A DNA stretch of 64,000 nt from Candidatus Nitrosocosmicus agrestis. Lineage in GTDB: Archaea; Thermoproteota; Nitrososphaeria; Nitrososphaerales; Nitrososphaeraceae. The notes beneath the pieces were generated by a model. The model was not told the origin of the DNA, ran no database searches, and was given only the letters and a program-made list of their open reading frames with translations. The translations under genes were made by a program, and so were the position numbers. This document shows, piece by piece, positions 18,977 through 27,705 of the stretch (positions are counted from its first letter, which is position 1; each line of letters begins with the position of its first letter). Where the stretch lies: positions 1 to 64,000 of the forward strand of contig NZ_VUYS01000005.1 of NCBI RefSeq assembly GCF_008389435.1, read 5' to 3'.

Positions 18977-21900
18977 TTACAGATAATCTAATAATGTTGG
19001 TTGTATTTGTTTTGATTGAAATATGAAATTTAATTCAACAATTAAGGATTCTACTCTACTTTTTAAATAATTTGTTACCTTAAAATTATTGCACATATTT
19101 TCTGCCAGAAGAACATATTTTTCAACAGAACCTCTAGTAACAGTTTGCAACAAACTGTTATCACAAACTAAACATCTACCATATAACGGCATTCTTCTAT
19201 ATTTTTCTCCACATTTATTGCATCGAAAGGCCTGTGACGAATATGAACGCATGTTACCCATAATATCAGGGATTATATGCGTGGTTAGAACCATCGAAAT
19301 TACTTCGTTTGTATCAACAGAATTAATAAGATTTGCGGTTGCTATTTGCATTTCTAGTTTTTCAGTCATTGTATTTAAGGTAGAATATGCACTTCTGTTT
19401 ACGTCCGATATTAATACACTACTTAGATGAGTAAATCCATAGTCATAGAATTGTTTATTGGTTCCTATGCGATTTTTCAAAATTTCTATCGAATCAGAAA
19501 CTTCCGAAGCTTTGACTTCTGACCAAGTTTTTTGATAAAAATTGAGAGGATATTTTCCTACGACATCGATGTTGTGAGCTTGTCGCTGAACCTCATGAGG
19601 TAATACAATTGGCTGTATTAGTAATGGAGCATCCATCAAACCGCCAATTTTATCAGGCAAATATGAGTACGAAAAATTTAGGAAGGCATCGAATAAAAGT
19701 ATGATAGAGTCAGCATCGCCATCGCAATCCCTTCTCTTTGCTGAATGCCAAACAGGTGAGCCCAGACAAACTTGTGATTCTGTATATCCTATGATTCTTC
19801 CAATTATGCCCACAGATGTATGCGGAGCTAATCCCACTATTAGATGTCCAATCAGATCACTTTCATCATAGGCATTATAAACTGGTGGTAAATTGTATAA
19901 ACTAACCATTTCCTCATCGATAAATTTTGCAGTTTTCAAAAGATATTTTGCGGAGTCTAATGGAATAATTACATCTTGAATTAACAACTCGATTATTTGT
20001 TTATCAGAGGTTACCTCGATATTTTTATAATCTAGTACATATCCTAAATCTCTTAACCTTGAAATAGACGTTTTTATGAAAGATGGCATAAAATGAGTGA
20101 GTGGTTCGTTAGTTGCATCAAACCTTATAGTTCCATCTTTAAATACAGATAAGCCACATTTTTGTCTTAAGATTCCTTTTTCTATTTGTTCGGCTTCTTT
20201 ATCTTTTCCCATCAGCGATTTTACGCCCTTTAAGGGAGGATCAATTCTCACTCCTAATTTGGCTTCAGCTCTTGCCATTAATGTTTTTAAAGGAAATTTA
20301 ATAGGAGAAAATGTTTTATATTCATTACCACATTTCAAACACTTGTTCCTAGTCTTTGAGATAGCAAGATTGTCAATGTCCAAATCAAGAGATTCAATCT
20401 TGCATACCTTGCAAAAATGCTTAATGGGAGTAGGTTGGTTACAATGGTTACAATTTGTACCTAAGGATGGAATATTACAATTATAACAAAACCTATTAGA
20501 TTTCTCAGAATAGAAAGAATCAGTATTTGAAGCTTTTATTAGGTCTCTCATAGGTCCACCTTTGTTACCTACAGGAAATAACACGTGAATTGGTGGTTTC
20601 ATCTTGCGTTCTGCAGCCTTTTCAGGTCGGCCTACTCGAACAGATATAGAGGATGAAAATTTTGAGCGTATTTGAATGACTGAAATTGAATTTATCAGTT
20701 TAATAACATTTAGTTTTGCTTCTCCCTTCTCAGTCATTAAATTCTTTATCATAGATTCTAAATTTTGTTTGATTCTATTCTTTTGTAAATTATCAAATAA
20801 TACTGAAAATGGGATCGTATCGTTAGTATCATATAGGGATAGAAATGTTTGTTGAAATTCTGGTATACATAAGCACAGTAATGCTAAAATTTGGGATTCA
20901 TCTTGAAATATTATTGTATTCGTTGATGAGTTCATTTTGTGAAATACCCCAATTTTTTCAAAAATACTTTTTAGTTTATGATCCTGAATGATCTCAATCT
21001 GTTTATTATTAGAGTCCTGATTCGCTCCTACTTTATACGAGGAAATGAAGTATAGTAATGCATTTCGAACATATAAAAAATCTTTAATCGAAATCGCTTC
21101 CCAATAGAAGGAATATTTTGGGTGAAGTGGGACATCAAATATTACAGAAATTTTTAATGCCTCTATAAATAGTGGTATAATGCTAGGGTGTGTACTTAGC
21201 TCACTTAATCTCCCTTTTGCGAAGCTAAGCATCACTTTTGAGGTATTAAAATTTTTAACTCGTTCAAATAATTCCTGCGACCATATTTCTTCAACATAGC
21301 TGGCTGGTAGAAGTTGAGCATTATTTTCAAGAAAATCACCATAACTGATCAGAATATCTCCTAAAAATAAGATCTTCACAACACGAGGTCTCAAATTTAA
21401 GGCTTGTTCAATAGTATTGATCTGTAATACAGTCCCGTCGTCTAGTTTTACTATGGGTGGTTCTATTGTGTCAACCAGTGCTATAGTAGATGCTTTCCCA
21501 GGAACATCCATTTTAATTTGTGTTCCTACAACTATGGCCGAGTTTAGTAGTATTGGAATAGTTTTATGTATACCTACAGTTGCAAACCCCGTATTAAAGC
21601 ATCTCCCATATCTTAGCCTAAACCCACCGATTTTCTTGCTCATGGATAGAACAGGTCTTCCTGTAATTACCTCTGACATTCTATGGCTAACCGTATCATC
21701 ATCGCCGGTCTGAATTGCACCATTTAAATTCGCTAGCCAGTTCCATCCTTCCAAACCTAAAGACTCGACTAATTTCATTAACTTCCTACATCTCCCAATT
21801 AATCCGTCATTCATGACTCGAAGTGCTCCTCCTCTAACGCGATCGGTTTTAATCCTTTTCATCTCTCTATGGATTACAAGTTCGACTGGATCCGTATCCA

Positions 21901-22594
21901 CACCGTCGATTTCAACAGGTAGATTTGAAATGCAATAATCTACATCCTTGTCTAGAACCTTAAATTGGAAGTTACCTACTTCTCTTTCATACAACCTTAA
22001 TTCTTCAATAAATCTACCAGTTTCATCATCAAAAGAGTTTGTTTGATACTTAGACAATCCGACGACTTGTCTAACATGATCGGCAATCAACATAGTTAAA
22101 GCTGCTTCAGTTCCTCCCGCCGATCTTATCGGTCCTGCAAAAGAGATAGATAAATATTGAGTGCCGTCCTTATTATTTTTTATTTGAACATCAGAAATAC
22201 CTTGTAGAGGTGCAACGGTTACTCCCTCTGTAACGACGGCCAAACTTACTCTAACTGCATTCTCAAGTCTCATCCTAAGATCTCCGGATCCATATTCTCC
22301 CGTGGCTATCTCTTCCGCTATTTTAAGAGCTGCCTTTTCTTTAGAAGTAACATTCAGTAATGCTCTAAGTCTATCCGAAATGTCTATATTATGCATTTTT
22401 GCAACTCTGTCTGACAAATCATAGGCTATTTTTGGTTCAACATGATTAGTAACATCTAATCCTCTTTCTCGCGCTTTTTGAGCTAAATTGTAAAGTCTAC
22501 TCACCTGATTCAATAAATCATTGTGATATTGGTCATAGTAACTAGGCATGGAAATATTGCCAAGTCGTACCTTAGATTCCTCGATTAAATCCAT
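18977..22594 (-). CDS. polC: DNA polymerase D large subunit (DP2), catalytic
   Basis: The catalytic subunit of the archaeal replicative polymerase, about 1205 residues without any intein. The N-terminal dimerisation region is followed by a GGTEAALT segment near residue 165. A Cys-rich zinc module (residues about 700-760) with several CxxC pairs comes next. The catalytic motif RDCDGDADS lies near residue 960. A C-terminal zinc knuckle (CNKCGEKYRRMPLYG, near 1130) precedes the tail, which binds DP1. The start is taken at ATG 22592-22594; a GTG nine bases upstream is also possible. It lies immediately after the GGGP synthase gene on the same strand, suggesting one transcript. Confidence 0.94.
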   Translation of the reverse strand: MDLIEESKVRLGNISMPSYYDQYHNDLLNQVSRLYNLAQKARERGLDVTNHVEPKIAYDLSDRVAKMHNIDISDRLRALLNVTSKEKAALKIAEEIATGEYGSGDLRMRLENAVRVSLAVVTEGVTVAPLQGISDVQIKNNKDGTQYLSISFAGPIRSAGGTEAALTMLIADHVRQVVGLSKYQTNSFDDETGRFIEELRLYEREVGNFQFKVLDKDVDYCISNLPVEIDGVDTDPVELVIHREMKRIKTDRVRGGALRVMNDGLIGRCRKLMKLVESLGLEGWNWLANLNGAIQTGDDDTVSHRMSEVITGRPVLSMSKKIGGFRLRYGRCFNTGFATVGIHKTIPILLNSAIVVGTQIKMDVPGKASTIALVDTIEPPIVKLDDGTVLQINTIEQALNLRPRVVKILFLGDILISYGDFLENNAQLLPASYVEEIWSQELFERVKNFNTSKVMLSFAKGRLSELSTHPSIIPLFIEALKISVIFDVPLHPKYSFYWEAISIKDFLYVRNALLYFISSYKVGANQDSNNKQIEIIQDHKLKSIFEKIGVFHKMNSSTNTIIFQDESQILALLCLCIPEFQQTFLSLYDTNDTIPFSVLFDNLQKNRIKQNLESMIKNLMTEKGEAKLNVIKLINSISVIQIRSKFSSSISVRVGRPEKAAERKMKPPIHVLFPVGNKGGPMRDLIKASNTDSFYSEKSNRFCYNCNIPSLGTNCNHCNQPTPIKHFCKVCKIESLDLDIDNLAISKTRNKCLKCGNEYKTFSPIKFPLKTLMARAEAKLGVRIDPPLKGVKSLMGKDKEAEQIEKGILRQKCGLSVFKDGTIRFDATNEPLTHFMPSFIKTSISRLRDLGYVLDYKNIEVTSDKQIIELLIQDVIIPLDSAKYLLKTAKFIDEEMVSLYNLPPVYNAYDESDLIGHLIVGLAPHTSVGIIGRIIGYTESQVCLGSPVWHSAKRRDCDGDADSIILLFDAFLNFSYSYLPDKIGGLMDAPLLIQPIVLPHEVQRQAHNIDVVGKYPLNFYQKTWSEVKASEVSDSIEILKNRIGTNKQFYDYGFTHLSSVLISDVNRSAYSTLNTMTEKLEMQIATANLINSVDTNEVISMVLTTHIIPDIMGNMRSYSSQAFRCNKCGEKYRRMPLYGRCLVCDNSLLQTVTRGSVEKYVLLAENMCNNFKVTNYLKSRVESLIVELNFIFQSKQIQPTLLDYL

Positions 22595-22613
22595 AGTATG
22601 CACTAGTATATGT

Positions 22614-23351
22614 TTATGAGCGAATAATAGATATGATATCAGCTAGTTTCTTTTCCCAAAGTAGATCGCGCTCCAATAGTGTGCCAACCACCAAAATATC
22701 CGCTCCAGCATCCACCAATTCCTTAGCCACTGTCGAATCTCTTATTCCACCCCCAACAATTAATAATCCATCATAATATTTTCTGACATTCGATACCATT
22801 TCAGATGAGATATTTTTCTTTGCCCCTGATCCAGCTTCCAAATAAACAAATCGCATTCCTAAGTATTGAGCTGCTAAAGAATACATGATAGCAATATTTG
22901 ATTTTTCAAACGGAATTCCTCTTGCTCGTCCAACGAACCAAGCCGTAGTATCATCACCTATAATAATATAGCCCGTAGGTAAAGGCTCGATGTTGTATTT
23001 TTTAACTAGTAATGCACCAAGTGCTTGGGCTCCTGAAATAAAATATGGATCTTCAGAATTAAGTAAAGAGGTAAATAAAATAGCATCCGCATTGGGACAT
23101 ACCCCCGTAACATTGCCAGGGAATAATATAACAGGAATTGAAGTAGTTGACTTTATAGATACTACCTTTTTATCTAAATCTATCTGGTCAATTGCGGAGG
23201 AGCCACCAACTAGAATTGCAGAGGCACCAAGCATCTCCACTTTCCTTGCAACATCAGAAATATCATGAAAATTTTCCGAATCTAATAACGCAAAACATAT
23301 TTTTTTATGCTTCTTCAATTCATTCTTAATATAATCCTCTACACGGCTCAA
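22614..23351 (-). CDS. geranylgeranylglyceryl phosphate synthase
   Basis: A TIM-barrel prenyltransferase of 245 residues that joins glycerol-1-phosphate to geranylgeranyl diphosphate, the first committed step of archaeal ether-lipid synthesis. The signature elements are ILVGGSSAID, ILFPGNVTGVCPNADAILF, SLLNSEDPYF, VYLEAGSGA and VGGGIRD. The gene precedes DP2 with about 10-20 bases between stop and next start, so lipid and polymerase genes are probably co-transcribed. Confidence 0.92.
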   Translation of the reverse strand: MSRVEDYIKNELKKHKKICFALLDSENFHDISDVARKVEMLGASAILVGGSSAIDQIDLDKKVVSIKSTTSIPVILFPGNVTGVCPNADAILFTSLLNSEDPYFISGAQALGALLVKKYNIEPLPTGYIIIGDDTTAWFVGRARGIPFEKSNIAIMYSLAAQYLGMRFVYLEAGSGAKKNISSEMVSNVRKYYDGLLIVGGGIRDSTVAKELVDAGADILVVGTLLERDLLWEKKLADIISIIRS

Positions 23352-23440
23352 TATTATACTACATCAATATAAATTGGAGTAAATTTAATGATTGCGAATA
23401 TATAAAAAGATAGATTCAGCTATACAATAATGTATAGCTA

Positions 23441-23806
23441 TTGGATAATAATGATTACCTAAATAATTCACTTTTTGTAACATTAGTTGAGAATTCTATA
23501 TTTACTAAAAAACAAATGCAAATTATTTACAAAACTTATATGAAATCAAAAAGACCAATGAATATAAGTTCAGGCGCCTATTACAGGGAAGTAAAGCAAT
23601 CTAAATCAAAAATATACAAATTAATCTACTCTCTGATTCTTCTAGAATTACTCAATATTCTTGATCCTGATCAACTCATAACGATAACTTCAATTGTAGA
23701 ACAATTGAGACAATTACAAGAAAATCACAACAATTATCACACAAAGGACCTAGTATCAATCTTAAATGTGATAGAAGTGATGATAAGTAGAATAATAAGA
23801 CTATAA
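23441..23806 (+). CDS. conserved small helical protein, 121 aa
   Basis: Predicted mostly helical and soluble, with a LLELLNILDPDQ segment in the middle and a Leu/Ile-rich C-terminus. Residues about 38-72 could form a helix-turn-helix, but no clear family emerges. The start is TTG 23441; a TATATAAAAAG element lies about 35 bases upstream. It is divergent from GGGP synthase and directly followed by the membrane-anchored winged-helix gene. Confidence 0.55.
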   Translation: MDNNDYLNNSLFVTLVENSIFTKKQMQIIYKTYMKSKRPMNISSGAYYREVKQSKSKIYKLIYSLILLELLNILDPDQLITITSIVEQLRQLQENHNNYHTKDLVSILNVIEVMISRIIRL

Positions 23807-23835
23807 TTTATCACTTATTATTATATGAAATTCAG

Positions 23836-24600
23836 GTGAATATCACATACAATAAAGTTATATCACAGTCTATCATATCATTATTTGTGAGCATAGATCT
23901 TGTGACAATAGTGTTGTATTACTCCATTATTCCATTTGTATCTGCTTTAATTATTTCGATTCTAGCTATGCATGGATATACTAAGCTTGAATTCAAGAGT
24001 TTTAATTTTCGGAAAAACGAGTTAAAGATACAAAATATTGAAAAGGAGACAAAAGTTCAAGGTCAAAAAACTGAATTTATTATCGAGCAGTTTAACTTAA
24101 TTTACGAGAGGATTAAAAAAACTGATGAAAAAATAGATGACCTTCAAAAAATGATAAAATGGATGGATGATAAACTAATTGAGACGGAAAGGATTGCCAT
24201 CAAATCACAGAATAATGTAACACCACCAATTCAATATTACACAAGTAACTCAAATAATGGGACATCACATCCTCATCACGATATAATATCACCGAATTTA
24301 ACTCAATCCACTGACCAAAGTGATGAGCGTCAGAATGGAACTATAGAGTATATATTAAAGAAATTAAGTGACGAATCTTTAACAACTAAAGAAATCCAAA
24401 GAGTAGTGGGAAGAACAAGAGAGCACACTTCCAGGATAATGAAAAAACTCTATGATGAAAAACTTGTTGATAGAGATATGAATATGAAGCCATTCAAATA
24501 TACTATTACAAATGAAGGTCGTAAACGGTTGTCAAAGCATTCTGTTTCAGAAATTCATTCTCGTTTGAGTGGTCCAAAGTTGGAGAGTGTAGTAGATTAG
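23836..24600 (+). CDS. membrane-anchored winged-helix protein with coiled coil
   Basis: In order: two hydrophobic segments (residues about 8-27 and 30-47), a coiled coil (about 60-125, Lys/Glu/Ile-rich), a low-complexity linker (about 125-165), and a C-terminal winged helix (about 165-235: LTTKEIQRVVGRTREHTSRIMKKLYDE and the wing FKYTITNEGRKRL). This is a membrane-tethered putative DNA-binding protein, MarR/ArsR-like in the HTH. GTG start at 23836, 30 bases after the previous gene. Its 3' end overlaps the convergent gene by 95 bases. Tethering DNA or a promoter to the membrane is a reasonable inference, not shown. Confidence 0.7.
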   Translation: MNITYNKVISQSIISLFVSIDLVTIVLYYSIIPFVSALIISILAMHGYTKLEFKSFNFRKNELKIQNIEKETKVQGQKTEFIIEQFNLIYERIKKTDEKIDDLQKMIKWMDDKLIETERIAIKSQNNVTPPIQYYTSNSNNGTSHPHHDIISPNLTQSTDQSDERQNGTIEYILKKLSDESLTTKEIQRVVGRTREHTSRIMKKLYDEKLVDRDMNMKPFKYTITNEGRKRLSKHSVSEIHSRLSGPKLESVVD

Positions 24601-25084
24601 AATGAGTGTCAGATAAAATATCACTATTTGATACAGTTTCCATTTTATTTCTAATTAATTTATAAAGCCATTCTTTTCCTCGTTTAGTTCGTATCAATTT
24701 GTGCTTTTCAAAATATCTAGATAGATATGTCGATATTAAGCTGAGTTGAATTGGATCGCGGTATAACTCCTCATAAGAATCTGCGATATCAGTTGATGTA
24801 AACGAACTATACGCAAAATTATTTTCAATCAACCTCCAAATCTTGGACTCAATCGATCGATTTGTATTATCTGATTTAACATCATTCTTATAGAAATTAC
24901 TGCTTTGGCTAGTATGATATTCTTGCTCATTGATTGATTCTTCTCTAGTGGTATTCAAAGACTCAACCAGTTGAAGTACTTTTTGAATTTTATCTTTTGA
25001 TAGATTGCCTTCTAAGGACAAATTATACTTCCCACCATCGGCATCTTCCAATTCAATCTTAATTTTCTTCTTTGCAGTGGACAA
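24506..25084 (-). CDS. hypothetical protein with C-terminal winged-helix-like region
   Basis: The 192-residue protein has an N-terminal part (residues 1-45) with alternating charged strands (KKKIKIELEDADGGKYNLSL), a polar linker, and a conserved-looking helical region (residues about 80-150: IWRLIENNFAYSSFTSTDIA and LSRYFEKHKLIRTKRGKEWL) that reads like a winged helix. TTG start at 25082-25084. The last part of the tail lies in the overlap with the convergent gene and is Ser/Asn-rich, so it may be a late extension. The promoter faces the origin region. Confidence 0.6.
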   Translation of the reverse strand: MSTAKKKIKIELEDADGGKYNLSLEGNLSKDKIQKVLQLVESLNTTREESINEQEYHTSQSSNFYKNDVKSDNTNRSIESKIWRLIENNFAYSSFTSTDIADSYEELYRDPIQLSLISTYLSRYFEKHKLIRTKRGKEWLYKLIRNKMETVSNSDILSDTHSNLLHSPTLDHSNENEFLKQNALTTVYDLHL

Positions 25085-25241
25085 TCTACCTATCTGTTAA
25101 CTAAGATAACTTGTGTTAACTTAACATTATAGAATAAAAAATGATAACTATTTGATTAGTTTTTGTTAACAAAACAAGCATAATCTACTCAAGTTTTTGA
25201 AATACCAAGTGAATGATCCTTTTTTAATTCTTTTGAATGCT

Positions 25242-25282
25242 GTTCCAATGGAAATGAAGGGGTTGATTCACCCCTATTAACA
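25242..25282 (+). repeat. ORB1, 41-bp origin repeat
   Basis: The first copy begins with GTTCCAATGGAA (dyad TTCCA-A-TGGAA), continues with ATGAAGGGG (G-string) and closes with a TTGATTCACCCC arm, so AGGGG and CCCCT form a second small inverted repeat. This is the layout of archaeal origin recognition boxes bound by Orc1/Cdc6. Confidence 0.88.
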
Positions 25283-25302
25283 GAGTGATCTGCAAATTTT
25301 AG

Positions 25303-25343
25303 GTTCCAATGGAAATGAAGGGGTTGATTCACCCCTATTAACA
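25303..25343 (+). repeat. ORB2, 41-bp origin repeat
   Basis: Identical to ORB1 over 41 bases and in the same orientation, 61 bases downstream (about six helical turns, so both copies face the same side of the DNA). Confidence 0.88.
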
Positions 25344-25393
25344 ATTTTTCTATAACTGTTAATAAGAAAGATAATATTATAATAAAGAGCCCA

Positions 25394-25411
25394 GACCCCT
25401 TTATTTCTCAT
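25394..25411 (-). repeat. degenerate ORB, inverted
   Basis: On the minus strand this reads GAGAAATAAAGGGGT, matching 12 of 15 bases of the ORB core TGGAAATGAAGGGGT, including the GAAAT and G-string parts. It lacks the left dyad arm. Inverted orientation relative to ORB1/2 is common at archaeal origins. Confidence 0.5.
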
Positions 25412-25550
25412 GTAATAACTATAATTTTAATGGAGGATTATGGAATATTATATTTTATTATTATGTATAAAATAGTTGATTAACCTGTTTAAAATAGAAT
25501 GTTAATAACAAATAACAATTTAACTTGGTATTATTATTTATTATCACTCG

Positions 25551-25570
25551 AATGGAAAAAATGGGGTGTG
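25551..25570 (+). repeat. degenerate ORB upstream of orc1 start
   Basis: AATGGAAAAAATGGGGTGTG keeps TGGAAA and GGGGT at ORB spacing (12 of 15 core bases). It lies 28 bases before the orc1/cdc6 start codon, where Orc1 binding could also autoregulate its own gene. Confidence 0.5.
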
Positions 25571-25597
25571 CCCTTTCTCAATTAGAATATTTTAATA

Positions 25598-26824
25598 ATG
25601 AAAGTGAGTATTATGGATTCAGATTACTTAGATAATATCTTCGATAAAGCGGTTAAAGGTACTGACCTTATCAAAAACAGAAAAACTTTGACTATCGATT
25701 ATGTTCCTGAAAAACTTCCATTCAGGGACGAAGAATCTAAAATTATAGCACAGGTATTATCAGTAGTGCTGAAAGGAGGGAGGCCATCAAATTTATTGGT
25801 ATTTGGAAAGCCTGGAACAGGAAAAACAGCAGTTGTAAAAAATGTTATTACTAGGTTAAAAAGAAAATCTATTGAACATGGTGTAGAAATAACTGTTACT
25901 ATTATTAATGCAAAAACCTCTAACACGTCATACAAAGTATTATATGATATCGCTGAGGACATGGGAATCAATAGGTTTGACAAAAAGGTTAGAGTTCACT
26001 TCACAGGATTATCAATGGGTGAAGCTACTGATAGGATTCTAGAATTTTTAAAGAGAAATAACTTACACGTAGTGTTGGTAATAGATGAAATTGATTCTCT
26101 TGTTGAGAAAAATGGAGACGATGTATTGTATAGTCTTACTAGAGCAAATGAACGCTTGTTGGATAGTGGATTCATATCATTAATTGGAATATCAAATAGC
26201 CTCACATTTAAAGATAAGTTGGATCCTAGGGTTAGAAGCAGTCTGAGCGAAGAAGAAATTGTTTTTAACCCTTATACAGTAATTCAATTAAGAGAAATTC
26301 TAAATGACCGTTCTAAACTCGCATTTAATGAAGGATCAATAAGTCAAGCAGCGATTAACTTATGCGCTGCTGTTGCTGGTAAAGAAAATGGCGATGCTAG
26401 AAAAGCTATCGATCTCTTGCGAGTTGCTGCAGAAATAGCAGAACGAGAAAGAGCTGATATGGTTAATGAAAATCATATACGGGCAGCACAAGAAAAAATT
26501 GAAAAGGATACAAATTATGAAGTAATTAGAAATTCAACTACCCATACGAAAATTATTATTTTATCAATACTAAAATCTCAATCAGGAATGACTGGAGATG
26601 TATATGACATATATGTTTCTCTTTGCAATCGAATTGAACATGATTCTCTAACTCAGAGACGGGTAACACAGATAATTAGCGAATTGGATCAGTTAGGTTT
26701 AATCACATCAAATGTAGTAAGTCATGGAAGGTATGGTCGTTCCCAGATAATTAAGATTGCAGTCTCACCCGAAACAGTAACTAATGCCCTAAAGGATGAT
26801 AGTTTTATTTCTATATTATTATAA
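25598..26824 (+). CDS. cdc6: origin-binding initiator Orc1/Cdc6
   Basis: An AAA+ initiator of 408 residues. Walker A GKPGTGKT at about residues 70-77, Walker B VIDEID at about 162-167, sensor 1 LIGISNS near 197, sensor 2 GDARKAIDLL near 268, and a C-terminal winged helix (about 310-405) that reads origin DNA. The ATG at 25613 is an alternative start. Position next to the ORB repeats fits self-regulation and origin binding. Downstream sits the first copy of the winged-helix gene triplet, about 110 bases away. Confidence 0.94.
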   Translation: MKVSIMDSDYLDNIFDKAVKGTDLIKNRKTLTIDYVPEKLPFRDEESKIIAQVLSVVLKGGRPSNLLVFGKPGTGKTAVVKNVITRLKRKSIEHGVEITVTIINAKTSNTSYKVLYDIAEDMGINRFDKKVRVHFTGLSMGEATDRILEFLKRNNLHVVLVIDEIDSLVEKNGDDVLYSLTRANERLLDSGFISLIGISNSLTFKDKLDPRVRSSLSEEEIVFNPYTVIQLREILNDRSKLAFNEGSISQAAINLCAAVAGKENGDARKAIDLLRVAAEIAERERADMVNENHIRAAQEKIEKDTNYEVIRNSTTHTKIIILSILKSQSGMTGDVYDIYVSLCNRIEHDSLTQRRVTQIISELDQLGLITSNVVSHGRYGRSQIIKIAVSPETVTNALKDDSFISILL

Positions 26825-26847
26825 GTAACTTATTAGAAAAGTATTCA

Positions 26848-27186
26848 CTTTCTGATCGAATGTTCTGATCGAAAGACATGATCGAATGGACAGCTTTTTA
26901 TAAATACTTGATCAACAATGTTCTATTCGATAATAATGAAATATAGAAGTAGAACAGAAATAACTGTATTAATACTAGAAGCAGCAAACGGTGGAGCTAC
27001 AAAGACAAAAATCATGTACAAATCATTCCTTTCATATGCACAGTTAAAAGAATACTTTACAATGTTAATTGAGAATGGTTTGTTAGAATATGAAGATGGA
27101 ACTCAAAAGTATAGAACTACAGAAAAGGGTCTAAGATTATTAAAGATATATAATCAGATAGAGGAATTAATTCCAAGTACTATAAA
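26848..27186 (+). repeat. repeat copy A (operator + promoter + winged-helix gene)
   Basis: A 339-bp segment identical, as far as I can compare, to copy B at 27709-28047. It covers three iterons, the TATA box and all but the last codons of the gene. Confidence 0.93.
26853..26886 (+). promoter_or_regulatory. three 13-bp iterons TGATCGAA, operator of copy A
   Basis: TGATCGAA occurs at 26853, 26866 and 26879, exactly 13 bases apart, directly upstream of a TATA element (TTTTATAAAT, about 26895-26904). A protein bound here would touch the TBP/TFB site, so repression or activation of the downstream gene is likely. Autoregulation by the encoded winged-helix protein is a simple inference. Confidence 0.75.
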
Positions 27187-27190
27187 GTAA
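26936..27190 (+). CDS. winged-helix DNA-binding protein, copy A
   Basis: Residues 1-84 form one HTH_45-type winged helix: MKYRSRTEITVLILEAANGG, helix KTKIMYKSFLSYAQLKEYF, wing near KYRTTEKGLRLL. The start is set at ATG 26936, since it lies about 34 bases after the TATA centre and matches the start of the 12.3-kb paralogue; the ATG 18 bases upstream is too close to the TATA box. Near-identical to copies B and C. Confidence 0.85.
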   Translation: MKYRSRTEITVLILEAANGGATKTKIMYKSFLSYAQLKEYFTMLIENGLLEYEDGTQKYRTTEKGLRLLKIYNQIEELIPSTIK

Positions 27191-27203
27191 TCTTTAGATA
27201 TAA

Positions 27204-27506
27204 TTAAGTTTTTAATTCATAACTTATTATTTGTGATGTTCCTTCCTTATATTTAATAATTAAAGTATCTCCAACTTTATATGGGCATTGACTAATTCCT
27301 CTAGGATGATCACTTGTATCTACTACGCATATTCCATCGTTTTTTGTAGTCACTTTAACCTCCGCAGTAACTTCTTCTCTTATTAAATTTTTTACAGGGA
27401 ATACAAAGATACTTAATATTGCGAATGCGCCGATTGCTATGGCGACGAAAACCATTACAAGTTTTTTTGTAGATGGTTCTGATGAGGCGGAAGTTCCATA
27501 AGACAT
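27204..27506 (-). CDS. single-pass membrane protein with extracytoplasmic domain
   Basis: A 100-residue protein: polar N-terminus, one membrane helix (residues about 16-37, LVMVFVAIAIGAFAILSIFVF), then a roughly 60-residue outer domain with two Cys (CVVDTSDHPRGISQCPYKVGD) that could form a disulfide. No family recognised. It lies between copies A and B of the repeat and would be lost if A and B recombined. Confidence 0.6.
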   Translation of the reverse strand: MSYGTSASSEPSTKKLVMVFVAIAIGAFAILSIFVFPVKNLIREEVTAEVKVTTKNDGICVVDTSDHPRGISQCPYKVGDTLIIKYKEGTSQIISYELKT

Positions 27507-27705
27507 GTGGTCATTACCGATACATTATTTAAATAATTATCGCAGTTCATGTGATAGATCACAACATTGCATATATTTCTTGATACTAATTATTATTTTA
27601 CAAGTATAAAGTGGGATGGAGAATATTTTTTAATGTTTTCATACATCGATATAGGAATGGAATTAAACACATATCCTTTGGTATTTCAAGATCTCAGATA
27701 TTAAT

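Larger units (their letters stand above)
25085..25597. other. oriC: probable replication origin (oriC)
   Basis: A 513-base non-coding region directly upstream of orc1/cdc6. It contains two perfect 41-bp repeats bearing an origin recognition box (TTCCAATGGAAATGAAGGGG), two further degenerate boxes, three GTTAAC palindromes, and long A/T-only stretches suitable as unwinding element (about 25345-25390 and 25430-25550). Archaeal origins typically sit next to orc1/cdc6 and carry such boxes with a G-string. The combination is strong evidence, though function was not tested. Confidence 0.85.

Noticed and set aside
18977-22594. An intein in the polymerase D large subunit
   Set aside because: The length is normal and the sequence continues through the catalytic motif without a splicing block.
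25242-25343. Two identical repeats with a spacer as a CRISPR array
   Set aside because: Only two repeats, no further unit and no cas genes; the sequence fits an origin recognition box next to orc1.
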